Source: Prolixibacter sp. SD074 (GTDB lineage Bacteria > Bacteroidota > Bacteroidia > Bacteroidales > Prolixibacteraceae). From it: a stretch of 64,000 bases of DNA. The notes below the pieces were generated by a model. The model was not told the origin of the DNA, made no database searches, and saw only the letters and a program-made list of their open reading frames with translations. Shown here one piece after another: positions 8,966-17,602 of this stretch (position 1 is the stretch's first letter; every line of letters begins with the position of its first letter). Made by a program: the position numbers and the translations under genes. Where the stretch lies: positions 2,223,001 through 2,287,000 of the forward strand of contig NZ_BLAW01000001.1 in assembly GCF_009617895.1 (NCBI RefSeq), written 5' to 3'.

Positions 8966-9722
8966 AATATTCCGCTTGTCAATCACTCTTTTGGCTTTGC
9001 CTGCTGTCCGCTCAACCGTTTTGGGTTCAACCAGTTTTACATCAACAGTCAATCCCAGCGTACTTTCCGGTTTGTGCGTGATCCGCTTTCTCAAATCCTG
9101 AAGTTTCCTCACTTCGTCGGAGAAGAATTGCCCCTGCACCTCCACCATCAGGCTTAAGGTATCGAGAGGATTCTCCCGCTCCACAATGAGCGGGTAATGC
9201 GGTTTTGTTTCACTCATTTCCAGTAAAAACGGCTTCAATCTGCGACAGAAAAACATTTACTCCCCGGATAATGAGCATATCATCGCTGCGGCCTTTGCAC
9301 TTCTCCATCCGGACAAGTGTCCGGCCGCAAGAGCATTATCATATATCAACCGGGTTAAATCCCGGGCCCGGTAACGAAGTAACGGAATTCCTTCTTTGGT
9401 AATCGTCGAAAACACTAACTCACCCATCTCTCCTTCGGCCACCGGTTCCAGCGTAACCGGATCGATAATCTCCGGAATAAAATGGCCTTCAGTACATGCA
9501 TTCCGTAATGAATTCCCAAGCCGCCGGTAAACAGCCCGTAGCCGGATGCAATCTGAACGATATCGTTCCTGTAAACGCCTGCCATACACAACGATCGGGC
9601 AAACACTTCGGACCACATGTTGATGCCTTTCCGTGTATGTCCCACAACAATTGGTTTTCCGGTTGTACCGGAAGAAGCGTGAAGCCGGACGATTTCAATA
9701 CGTCATTCATTTATAAGCATAA
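8966..9722 (-). pseudogene. paaK: Phenylacetate-CoA ligase remnant (truncated and frameshifted)
   Basis: Pieces of a PaaK-type AMP-forming aryl-CoA ligase appear in order on the minus strand but in different frames. [20 protein letters not shown] with [10 protein letters not shown] lies around 9690-9510, then [13 protein letters not shown] and [15 protein letters not shown] around 9485-9345. [20 protein letters not shown] follows around 9340-9280, and [16 protein letters not shown] to GKAKRVIDKR at 9230-8966. About 85 N-terminal residues are missing, a large central part (after GGLGIHYG) is deleted, and at least three frame changes are needed. An intact member would be about 430 residues. It cannot make an active ligase as read; it follows the acyl-CoA synthetase gene by about 20 bp. 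Confidence 0.85.
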
Positions 9723-9731
9723 ACGGTTCAA

Positions 9732-11792
9732 TTATTTTTCGACGCGGATACGTGCATCCACGGCCAAAATGCGATTGCCTTTCCCCAGCAATGGGTTCAA
9801 ATCCAACTCTTTAATTTCCACTGCAAATCGCAACATAGAAGACAGGCGAACAATGATCTCTGCAAATTTATCTTTGTCAACACCTTCCATTCCACGGTAG
9901 CCATTGATGATTTTGTATGCCTTCAGGTTTCGAATCATCGAATGCGCTTCGGGGAACGTGAGCGGCGCCAGGCCGGAAGTTATATCTTTAAATACCTCCA
10001 CAAAAATGCCACCCATTCCGCAAAGCATCACGTGACCGAATTTATCCTGGTAAGAAGCACCGATGAACAGCTCGATGCCTTCGGCTTGTTCTGCCATCAA
10101 AACAGCGGTTGTATCTTTGATTTTCATCAGCCGGGTGAACTCTTTCCGGACCATTTCTTCGTCCCGGATGTTCAAGGAAACACCTCCTACTTCCGTTTTA
10201 TGTAAAGGTCCAACTACTTTCATCACCAGCGGGAAGCCAAGTTTTTTGGCAGCTTCGGCGGCTTCGTCGATGCTTTTTGCCACGCGCTCCTGCGCAAACG
10301 GAATTGAGGCTGCTTTCAGCAACGCATGAATTTTTTCCGGCGGCATGTAACCATTCTCACAACTTTCGACAACACGCCTGATTTCAGCAACGTCTACTCC
10401 TTCAAGGTAAATATTCTCGTCTGATGGTTTTGGCGTACGATATACTTTCGTCAACGCGCGCGCCAGCAACACTTCGTCAGGGAAGTTCACATTTCCACTG
10501 GAAATGAAGTAAGCCACATCTTTCTGCACATTGATGACGGACGGCAAAATCGGGTAAATCGGTTTTTTACAAGTCTTCATCTTATCGATCAGCACCTTAT
10601 ATACATCGGTAACCGGTTGCAATCCCGGACTCCCGAAAATAACGGCCATACCGTCAATATCTTCGAAATCATTTTCGCAGGCATCGATAATTGCCCCGAG
10701 CTGTTCCGCATTTCCGGTGGACAGAAAATCGATGGGATTTTCAACCGATGAACCTGGGAACAACTTATCCTTCAACGCAGCTTTTGCTTTGGTATCCGGC
10801 AAATGCGGGATACGCAGGCCTCCGTCTTCAAGTGCATCGGTCAGCATAACCGCGGGACCGCCGGCATGTGTAATGATCGCGATGTTCTTTCCCTTCAATT
10901 CTTCAAACATGAAAATACTGGCAACCGTTGTCAACTCTTCCCGCCCGTAACAACGAACAATTCCGGATTTACGGAACAACGCTTCTACGGCAGAATCGGA
11001 ACTGGTCATAGCACCGGTATGTGAGGAAGCAGCACGACTTCCGGCTTCCGAACTTCCGGCTTTGATACCGGCAATTTTGCATCCTTTCCTGATAAGGGAA
11101 GAAGCGTGCCACAGGAATTTATCGGGATTATGAATTGACTCCACATAAAGCATTTTGACGGGTGCCGATGTTTCCGGATCGTAGGTTTTATCCCAGTATT
11201 CCAAGACCTCCTCTACACCAATCTGTGCCGAGTTTCCTACCGAAAAAACGTTGGCGAAATGCAACCCTTTCGGGATACCCGACTCCATGATGAACACGGC
11301 AGTTGCACCCGATCCGCTCACAAAGTCGCATCCTCTCGGATCGAATTTGGGAATAGGCGATGTAAATACGCCTGCATATTCAGGCGTTAAAACACCAATA
11401 CAATTAGGGCCAATCAACACACCGCCAACCGATTTTACCGTCTCCACCATTTGACGCTCCCATTCAGCCCCCTGCTCGCTTTCCTCGCTGAAACCAGCGG
11501 AAATAATAATAAATGCTTTTGTTTTTTTTGTGTAAGCCAAAATCTCAACCGTCTTCGGACACAGTTTGGCCGGGATGGCCAGGATGGCCAAATCAATCAT
11601 CGGCAACTCATCAACTGTTGAAAAAGTCTTGATTCCCTGAATCTCGGGATCGCGAGGGTTTACAGCATAGAGCTTACCCTTATATTTATGTTCCTGAAGG
11701 TTTAGCAGAATTTTACCTCCTGGTTTCGAAACATCATTCGAAGCGCCAATAACGGCAATACTTTTTGGCGATAATAGTTGTTTGTTTAGCAT
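9732..11792 (-). CDS. Acetate/acyl-CoA synthetase, NDP-forming (fused alpha-beta)
   Basis: A 686-residue ADP-forming acyl-CoA synthetase, which interconverts acyl-CoA, ADP and Pi with acid, CoA and ATP. An N-terminal CoA-binding Rossmann domain begins LLSPKSIAVIGASNDVSKPG. Next come GPNCIGVLTP and the succinyl-CoA-ligase-like region with AASSHTGAM, whose His near residue 255 is the likely phosphorylated residue. The C-terminal ATP-grasp domain has AKKLGFPLVMKVVGPLHKTEVGG. Such enzymes recover ATP from acyl-CoAs produced by 2-oxoacid:ferredoxin oxidoreductases. The broken paaK gene lies directly downstream. An aryl or branched-chain acyl substrate would fit the neighbourhood but is not shown. 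Confidence 0.92.
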   Translation of the reverse strand: MLNKQLLSPKSIAVIGASNDVSKPGGKILLNLQEHKYKGKLYAVNPRDPEIQGIKTFSTVDELPMIDLAILAIPAKLCPKTVEILAYTKKTKAFIIISAGFSEESEQGAEWERQMVETVKSVGGVLIGPNCIGVLTPEYAGVFTSPIPKFDPRGCDFVSGSGATAVFIMESGIPKGLHFANVFSVGNSAQIGVEEVLEYWDKTYDPETSAPVKMLYVESIHNPDKFLWHASSLIRKGCKIAGIKAGSSEAGSRAASSHTGAMTSSDSAVEALFRKSGIVRCYGREELTTVASIFMFEELKGKNIAIITHAGGPAVMLTDALEDGGLRIPHLPDTKAKAALKDKLFPGSSVENPIDFLSTGNAEQLGAIIDACENDFEDIDGMAVIFGSPGLQPVTDVYKVLIDKMKTCKKPIYPILPSVINVQKDVAYFISSGNVNFPDEVLLARALTKVYRTPKPSDENIYLEGVDVAEIRRVVESCENGYMPPEKIHALLKAASIPFAQERVAKSIDEAAEAAKKLGFPLVMKVVGPLHKTEVGGVSLNIRDEEMVRKEFTRLMKIKDTTAVLMAEQAEGIELFIGASYQDKFGHVMLCGMGGIFVEVFKDITSGLAPLTFPEAHSMIRNLKAYKIINGYRGMEGVDKDKFAEIIVRLSSMLRFAVEIKELDLNPLLGKGNRILAVDARIRVEK

Positions 11793-11955
11793 ATCACAGC
11801 ATATTAATTTTAATCAACCCGAGCCAAATGTATTAAAATATGAAGATGGAAATGCTGATAGATGACAGGCAGAAACATGACGTTCAGCACATATCCGTCC
11901 ATTACAGGCTTTGTTATTTTGATAATGAAGAACGAATATTTGCTAACTTTCGACA

Positions 11956-12771
11956 ATGGCTGAACCGGAACAAAAAATAGTGGTTTGGTGCGACTTCTCG
12001 CCCGGCATGGACGCCGCTTTGCTTCATGGAACCTACCTGGCAAGTATCCTGAAGAAGGAGTTATTGTTGCTCCATCTGATAGACAACAAACACCAGGAAG
12101 ATAAGCTGATGGCCGAAGCCAAAATGCGCGGAGTGGCCGGACGAACATCAGATATTATCCCCTCAGTCAGGGTTCGGTACCTTGTTCGCGAACACGATCT
12201 GTCACAAGAAATGTTGATGGATTTGTCGGAAGTTTACGATGTCATCCTGATGACGGCGGGCAAAACCTCTTCAAAACAACTACTGCCTAAACTGAAATTG
12301 TCAGGTTTTCCATTCCTGTTTGTCAATGGTAAAAAAGAAATCGGGAACCTTTACAAACGACTGGTGATACCTGTTGGTTACATGCGGCGAAGCAAGGATC
12401 TGGCACTTTGGGCCAGCTATATCGGACGGAATAATCAGGCCTTGGTTGATTTACTGGCTGCCCGGGAACCGGGAGTAGACGATCGAAAGCGTGTTGAAAA
12501 GAATTTGTCTGCCATCGAAGTATTGTTCGACAAATTTGCCTTTCCTTACCAGGTAATCGAAAGTAGCTATCAGACCTGGAAACTCTCCAGGTCGGCGCTG
12601 GAACATGCGCTTGGTGTTTCGGAAGCTTTATTAATTGTTTCTGGAAACGACAAAACTACTTTTATCGATAACTGGCTGGGACTGACGATCCGGAAACTAC
12701 TGAGAAAATCGGGAAATATCCCGGTGATGTGCATCAATTCTTACCTCGATTTATACACGCTTTGCGGTTAA
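11956..12771 (+). CDS. Universal stress protein-like (UspA fold)
   Basis: A 271-residue protein with the start of a UspA-type fold: a first strand KIVVWCDFSPGMDAALLHGT, then KELLLLHLIDNKHQ, and VRYLVREHDLSQEMLMDLSEVYDVILM. The second half (KRLVIPVGYMRRSKDLALWAS onward) resembles a degenerate second Usp domain ending NIPVMCINSY. The ATP-binding GxxGxxxxxxxxxGS/T signature is not seen, so this is probably a non-ATP-binding type. Its 3' end overlaps the convergent truncated-haemoglobin gene by 38 bp. Role in stress or energy-limited survival is family knowledge only. Confidence 0.65.
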   Translation: MAEPEQKIVVWCDFSPGMDAALLHGTYLASILKKELLLLHLIDNKHQEDKLMAEAKMRGVAGRTSDIIPSVRVRYLVREHDLSQEMLMDLSEVYDVILMTAGKTSSKQLLPKLKLSGFPFLFVNGKKEIGNLYKRLVIPVGYMRRSKDLALWASYIGRNNQALVDLLAAREPGVDDRKRVEKNLSAIEVLFDKFAFPYQVIESSYQTWKLSRSALEHALGVSEALLIVSGNDKTTFIDNWLGLTIRKLLRKSGNIPVMCINSYLDLYTLCG

Positions 12772-13156
12772 TTTCCTTAGACTTCCAGCTGTTTTGCCTA
12801 TGCTTCTCGATTTTGTCAAGAAATGCCATTGCCATTGTTTTTCCACGAAGTAACGCGCGCTCAGCTATCGTTCCTTCGAAATTATTTTTCACCGTTTCGG
12901 TCCATATCTCTAACCAACGTGTGAAATGTTCTCCGCCAATATTCATGTCGAAATGCATTTCTACCGGCTTACCGTAGTAATCCGGTTTGCATAACAAAAT
13001 GGTGTCCCAAAACCGGTAAAGCCGCTTGTGATGCTGTTCCCATCGCCCTTCGAGCCGACTGTTGAATATGGGCCCGAGCAAATCGTCAACTTGTACTTTG
13101 GCATAAAAATGATCGACCAGAAATTTGACATCATCGATGGATTCAATATCCTTCAT
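12734..13156 (-). CDS. Truncated haemoglobin, group III-like
   Basis: A 140-residue 2-over-2 globin starting at ATG 13156 (MKDIESIDDVKFLVDHFYAK). The features seen are FYAKVQVDDLLGPIF, the HHKRLYRFWDTILL helix and the proximal-His region MHFDMNIGGEHFTRWLEIW, where the His of GGEHF would bind haem iron. These fit group III truncated haemoglobins, linked to oxygen, NO or peroxide handling. The C terminus (RQNSWKSKEINRKACINRGKN) is basic and overlaps the convergent stress-protein gene. An in-frame extension to 13225 is less likely to be coding. Confidence 0.85.
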   Translation of the reverse strand: MKDIESIDDVKFLVDHFYAKVQVDDLLGPIFNSRLEGRWEQHHKRLYRFWDTILLCKPDYYGKPVEMHFDMNIGGEHFTRWLEIWTETVKNNFEGTIAERALLRGKTMAMAFLDKIEKHRQNSWKSKEINRKACINRGKN

Positions 13157-13619
13157 TGCGGTTACTTTTAAGTTTATCGCTATTTCTGTTTCCTCAAATT
13201 TTGCGCTTTCTTCCGACCTACACAATAACCAGCCCCATCATCAGTGTCAGTAAAGTCCATTTTGTCAGTTGTGTAATAAAGCTATCAAAACTCCAATAAA
13301 AGACACACAAATCACATTTTCAACTAATTAAAACCATTCACACACGTGTTTCACAGAAGAAAATTGCGCCCTGCAAATAATATTCAAACAGTGCTTATTC
13401 AGACAAATTACATATTTAATCATCTGGATATGTCAGGATGTCATTTTTTAGCAACTTGGCACACTTGTTGGCGGCGTGAGGTTGATTGTGAAAATACAAT
13501 CGGGTGTTCTGCCCAACAGATAATGCACAGACGCATACAAGCTTGCCTTTTCTCCGCTTAAAGCGGGAAAACAGGTAAACACGAAAAAGAAGTGAAACAG
13601 TTAGAGATAGATTAATCGT
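13157..13619. other. Intergenic region before the redox-fusion gene
   Basis: About 460 bp without a convincing gene. It contains the upstream region of the haemoglobin gene (minus) and of the thioredoxin/glutaredoxin gene (plus). A small hairpin CTCCGCTTAAAGCGGGA lies near 13554-13570. A TGGCAC tract near 13457 recalls a sigma-54 -24 element but the -12 half does not match. Confidence 0.4.
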
Positions 13620-14204
13620 ATGAAACAAATTCATTCATTCGAAGAACTAAAAGACGCAGTGGGGACCGAAGGTAAATCGTACCTGCTGCTATACAAATCG
13701 AGTGGTTCGGAGCAAAACAGTTGTGCACTCAAAGCAGTGGAATCGGCGGCAGTCAAAGCAGAAAAAGCCAATGTGCTTGCGGCTGATGTTGCAACGGTTC
13801 GGGATATTCATCCGCAGTATGGAATTACTTCCGTGCCCAGCTTGCTGGGATTCGAGAAAGGAAAAATGAAAAAAGTGGTGAAAGGGTGTAGTGAAGAGAG
13901 CTTCTATCAGAACCTGTTCGAAGGCGGGGCTTTTCACTCGTCAGCAACCGGCGATAAGGATAAGCCACAAAAGAATGTCGTGGTTTATTCGACGCCCACC
14001 TGTACATACTGTAATGCCATTAAATCCTATTTCAAGGAGAACAATATTCGCTTCCGCGACATTGACGTTTCGCGCGACCAGAAGGCCGCCGAGGAAATGG
14101 TTAAACGTAGCGGACAGCAGGGCGTCCCGCAGACGCTCATTAACGGACAGGTCGTTGTGGGGTTTGACAAAGCCCGTATCGACGCACTGTTGGGAATCAG
14201 GTAA
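13620..14204 (+). CDS. Thioredoxin-like / glutaredoxin fusion protein
   Basis: A 194-residue protein with two redox-fold halves. Residues 1-100 have a thioredoxin-like topology (SYLLLYKSSGSEQNS, YGITSVPSLLGFEKGK with the cis-Pro loop) but no CxxC, so this half is probably inactive or a docking domain. Residues 118-194 are a glutaredoxin/NrdH-like domain with STPTCTYCNAIKSYFKENNI (CxxC = CTYC), GVPQTLINGQVVVGFD and a C-terminal helix. It lies alone, with a long upstream region and GroES 180 bp downstream. It likely reduces disulfides or mixed thiols in the cytoplasm; there is no signal peptide. Confidence 0.82.
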   Translation: MKQIHSFEELKDAVGTEGKSYLLLYKSSGSEQNSCALKAVESAAVKAEKANVLAADVATVRDIHPQYGITSVPSLLGFEKGKMKKVVKGCSEESFYQNLFEGGAFHSSATGDKDKPQKNVVVYSTPTCTYCNAIKSYFKENNIRFRDIDVSRDQKAAEEMVKRSGQQGVPQTLINGQVVVGFDKARIDALLGIR

Positions 14205-14381
14205 TTTTCCTGTCACGCCATGTACCGGACTTTCCGGAAAGGCGTTACTGAAGCCGATTCTTTTGCCAAAGTATCTTTTGGGTTCCTGATTTTGGTTGTA
14301 TTTTTAATAGCCATAGTTATTCATTGACACCGATTTTCGACTGTGATATTTAATTTGTTAAACCATAATTATTTAGGTACC

Positions 14382-14669
14382 ATGAGAGAGCTTCAACCAG
14401 TGAATCAGAATGTACTGATTGAGTTAACCGAAGATAGCCACGAAGAAAAAACGGCTGGTGGAATTATTATTCCCGATTCGGCAAAAGCAAAAAAGAACAT
14501 TGGCAAAGTAGCTGCCATCAGCAACGTTGAAAACCCGGAAATTGCCGTGGGTGACATGGTGCTGTACAAAGAGTTCAGCGGAAATGAAGTTGAATTCGAA
14601 GGGAAAAAATATCTGTTGCTTCCCTACGCCGACATCTTGTCGAAAGTAGTGGAAACCGACGAAATCTGA
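14382..14669 (+). CDS. GroES-like co-chaperonin
   Basis: A 95-residue protein starting MRELQPVNQNVLIELTED at ATG 14382. It has EKTAGGIIIPDSAKAKKNIGKVAAIS, the mobile-loop and roof region of Cpn10, GDMVLYKEFSGNEVEFEGK, and a C-terminal strand YLLLPYADILSKV. It would cap the GroEL ring. No groEL gene is next to it, so it may be a second, stand-alone GroES. A frame extending to 14343 is not needed. It is followed by a strong terminator. Confidence 0.85.
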   Translation: MRELQPVNQNVLIELTEDSHEEKTAGGIIIPDSAKAKKNIGKVAAISNVENPEIAVGDMVLYKEFSGNEVEFEGKKYLLLPYADILSKVVETDEI

Positions 14670-14687
14670 TTCTCTTTTTTCAATCAG

Positions 14688-14731
14688 AAAATCCCGTATT
14701 CGGCTAAGCCGTTACGGGATTTCTTTTTTAT
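14688..14731 (+). terminator. Terminator after the GroES-like gene
   Basis: Long imperfect hairpin with arms AAATCCCGTA (from 14689) and TACGGGATTT (to about 14722), loop containing GGCTAAGCC, followed by CTTTTTT. It lies between the convergent GroES and DPP11-type genes and may serve both. Confidence 0.8.
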
Positions 14732-14744
14732 CCTGAGGCACTGT

Positions 14745-16889
14745 TTAGTTCACCAATTCCATTTCATCTAACAGGTAGCCCGCTCCCGCAAATTTGTCGA
14801 TGATAAACAATGCATAGCGGATGTCGAGCATAATGTTGCGACACTCATCCGGGTCGAACATGATGTCACTCATCGTTCCTTCCCAGGCACGATCGAAATT
14901 CACGCCAACCAGGTTTCCTTCCGCATCAACTACCGGACTTCCTGAATTTCCTCCGGTAGTATGATTCGATGCACAAAAAGCCACCGTAACCTGCCCTTTT
15001 CCATTCGTATACGAACCAAAATCCTTCTGTTGATACAGCTCTTTCAACCGGTCCGGCACATCATAATCATACACCTCCGGATTGTCTTTTTCCATGATTC
15101 CCTTCAGCGTTGTGTAGTAATTATAGTGCACGCCGTCGCGAGGATTATAACCTTCCACCTTTCCGTATGCCACACGCAGCGTAAAGTTTGCGTCTGCCAT
15201 CATCCGTTTGCCTTCATTCATTTCGAGCAAACCAGCCATGTACAACTTCTGATTGGCTTTTATCGAATCGCTCAGCTCACGGTAACGGGGCTCCACTTTA
15301 ACTTCATATGTATTTCGAAGCGCTCTGTACAGTTGCATCACCGGATCTTTCTCCAGCTTTTTCACTGAGCGGTTATCAAAATCATTCAACATTTCATTCA
15401 GCGCTTTCTCATCCGTCAGCACCGATTTCTGATAGAGTTTCGTCAATTTTTCAGGTGTGAACTTCGTCAATTCCTCCGGCAACCATTTTCCCGGAAGGCC
15501 GTGAGCATACATGGCCAATAATGCCGAAAATACTTTTTCGTCCGTAGGTTGATGATAATCTTTAAAATAGCTGACCAACTCCTCTTTCACTTCCGGAATT
15601 GCTCCTTCCAAACAACCTGTTTCGTGGTATTCAGCCAACCGGCGAATACGATCGAATTTCTGCGCCAAGCTAAAAATATCGGTCCCCCGTTTCACGACCT
15701 CCGAGTAATAATCATCGGCACGTTGGTAGGGAGCAAATTCCGCATACAACTCCCCGAAACGGGTCAGCACACTATCGTATTTTCCCTTCCGGGAAGAAGA
15801 ATCATCCAGCCATTCAGTAAAGGCTTTTTCCCCCTCCTGTTTTTTCTCCACCGCGTGCAGTCGTTTCAATCCTTTCACCTCGCCTTGCCAGCGTTTCCAG
15901 GAATTGGACGTGCGCGCGTATTTCGAGGCATATTGAATACGAACTGCCCGATCGGCTTTCATATCGGCAGCCAAAATATTCAATTTCTTCGTCCGGATAG
16001 CGACCTTTTCCGGGTCACTTTGTGCCATAATCAGTTTCACTCCCTGCGAAGGCAAGTATTCCTTCGTTGTTCCCGGGTAACCAAAAACCATAGTGAAATC
16101 GCCTTTTTTCACTCCACCCATCGAAATGGGGAAAAATTTCTTCGGTTTATACGGAATATTGTCGGGTGAATATTCAGCCGGCTTGTTATCCTTACCGGCA
16201 TAAATGCGGAAAACAGAAAAATCACCGGTGTGGCGTGGCCACATCCAGTTGTCGGTATCGCCTCCAAATTTTCCAATCGCCGAGGGCGGCGCTCCAACCA
16301 GCCGAATGTCCTTGTACACTTCGTAGACATACACAAAATACTGATTGCCATAAAACAGCGGCTTGACCACAGCGGTATAATCGGTTCCCTCTGTGGCTTC
16401 CTTTTCGATTTTCGCCGTATTTTCATTGATGCGCACCTGCTTTTCGCTTTCTGTCAACGAATCGGTCACTCCCTCCAGCACCCGGGCCGTCACGTCATCC
16501 ATTCTTACCAGGAATTTCACGGTCAGGCCCGGATTGGGAAGTTCTTCACCGCGGTTCATCGCCCAAAAACCGTCGGTGAGGTAATCGTGCTCAACCGAAG
16601 AGTGTTTCTGGATGGAGCTGTATCCGCAATGATGATTGGTGATCAACAAGCCATCGGGCGAAATCACTTCCCCGGTACAACCACCACCGAATATCACCAC
16701 GGCATCCTTCATACTGGCATGGTTCACGCTATAAATATCGTCGGCAGTCAGTTTGAATCCCATTTGCTGCATCTCTTCGATGTTGTATTTCTGCAACAGC
16801 GTTGGAACCCACATCCCTTCTTTCGCGGAAGCGGAAAAAATCGTTACGCACAGGAAGAGAAAAGAAAGTAGTAGATTCTTAAAATTCAT
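14745..16889 (-). CDS. dpp11: S46 dipeptidyl-peptidase, DPP11-like (Asp/Glu-specific)
   Basis: A 714-residue secreted serine exopeptidase with signal peptide (LLLSFLFLCVTIFSASA). Catalytic elements are ITNHHCGYSS (His near 86-87), GGDTDNWMWPRHTGDFSVF in the expected Asp region, and TTGGNSGSPV with the nucleophile at about Ser649. Eighteen residues after this Ser stands Arg667 in GVNFDRAWEG. In the S46 family Arg at this place (Arg673 of Porphyromonas DPP11) marks Asp/Glu specificity, whereas DPP7 has Gly. Length fits DPP11 (about 720). It likely works in the periplasm releasing acidic dipeptides. It is transcribed alone, convergent to GroES. Confidence 0.88.
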   Translation of the reverse strand: MNFKNLLLSFLFLCVTIFSASAKEGMWVPTLLQKYNIEEMQQMGFKLTADDIYSVNHASMKDAVVIFGGGCTGEVISPDGLLITNHHCGYSSIQKHSSVEHDYLTDGFWAMNRGEELPNPGLTVKFLVRMDDVTARVLEGVTDSLTESEKQVRINENTAKIEKEATEGTDYTAVVKPLFYGNQYFVYVYEVYKDIRLVGAPPSAIGKFGGDTDNWMWPRHTGDFSVFRIYAGKDNKPAEYSPDNIPYKPKKFFPISMGGVKKGDFTMVFGYPGTTKEYLPSQGVKLIMAQSDPEKVAIRTKKLNILAADMKADRAVRIQYASKYARTSNSWKRWQGEVKGLKRLHAVEKKQEGEKAFTEWLDDSSSRKGKYDSVLTRFGELYAEFAPYQRADDYYSEVVKRGTDIFSLAQKFDRIRRLAEYHETGCLEGAIPEVKEELVSYFKDYHQPTDEKVFSALLAMYAHGLPGKWLPEELTKFTPEKLTKLYQKSVLTDEKALNEMLNDFDNRSVKKLEKDPVMQLYRALRNTYEVKVEPRYRELSDSIKANQKLYMAGLLEMNEGKRMMADANFTLRVAYGKVEGYNPRDGVHYNYYTTLKGIMEKDNPEVYDYDVPDRLKELYQQKDFGSYTNGKGQVTVAFCASNHTTGGNSGSPVVDAEGNLVGVNFDRAWEGTMSDIMFDPDECRNIMLDIRYALFIIDKFAGAGYLLDEMELVN

Positions 16890-16962
16890 TTTATGAATAG
16901 GTTAATTTGTTCACGAAAACCCAAAAATATAAAAAGATGTGACTATCGGACAATGAGAAAGG

Positions 16963-17544
16963 TTACCACTTCCTAAGTTCCTCGTACAAATGTTGCACCG
17001 GCAACCCCATCACATTGAAGTAAGAACCTTCGATGCGCTCGATGCCAATGTAACCAATCCACTCCTGGATACCGTAGGCGCCGGCCTTGTCGTAAGGTTT
17101 GTAGTGAGTGATATAGTAATCAATCTCATCCCGCGAAAGCGATTTGAAGAAAACGTCGGTGACGGAAGCAAAACTGACTTGCTTCGATTTGGATGTCAGA
17201 CAAACGCCGGTTACTACTTCGTGCCGTCGCCCGGAAAGTTTGTACATCATCTCAACCGCTTCATCATAATCGGCCGGTTTCCCCAACACTTCCCCTTCCA
17301 CATATACGATGGTATCGGAGGTAATCACCAAATCATGATCACTCATGTTACCAACAAATGGCTCGGCTTTTAACCGGGCCAGGTATTGCGGAATTTCTTC
17401 CATCGGCAGGCCCTCGGGAAAAACTTCCCCTACTTCGTGGATTTCCGTTACGAAATCGATGCCTAAATCAGCTAATAATTTCTGCCTCCTCGGTGATTTC
17501 GATGCAAGTACAATACGATAATTCCCCAGGTTGTTCAGTATCAT
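16963..17544 (-). CDS. maf: Maf-like nucleotide pyrophosphatase
   Basis: A 193-residue Maf/YhdE-type house-cleaning enzyme that hydrolyses non-canonical or methylated nucleoside triphosphates. The N-terminal motif YRIVLASKSPRRQKLLADLGI is the family signature (SxSPRR), followed by VITSDTIVYVEGEVLGKP, with the catalytic Asp, and YKLSGRRHEVVTGV. It is the last of three closely spaced genes (DUF2520 protein, KdsC-like phosphatase, Maf), an arrangement common in Bacteroidota. Confidence 0.93.
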   Translation of the reverse strand: MILNNLGNYRIVLASKSPRRQKLLADLGIDFVTEIHEVGEVFPEGLPMEEIPQYLARLKAEPFVGNMSDHDLVITSDTIVYVEGEVLGKPADYDEAVEMMYKLSGRRHEVVTGVCLTSKSKQVSFASVTDVFFKSLSRDEIDYYITHYKPYDKAGAYGIQEWIGYIGIERIEGSYFNVMGLPVQHLYEELRKW

Positions 17545-17602
17545 AAATTCACTTTAAATGGAAATGGAAAACACTTCTCAGGTATTTTCAATTCTCAATT
17601 TA

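Noticed and set aside
13450-13475. Sigma-54-like promoter (TGGCAC tract) before the redox fusion gene
   Set aside because: The -12 half should carry GC at the right distance but reads GG.
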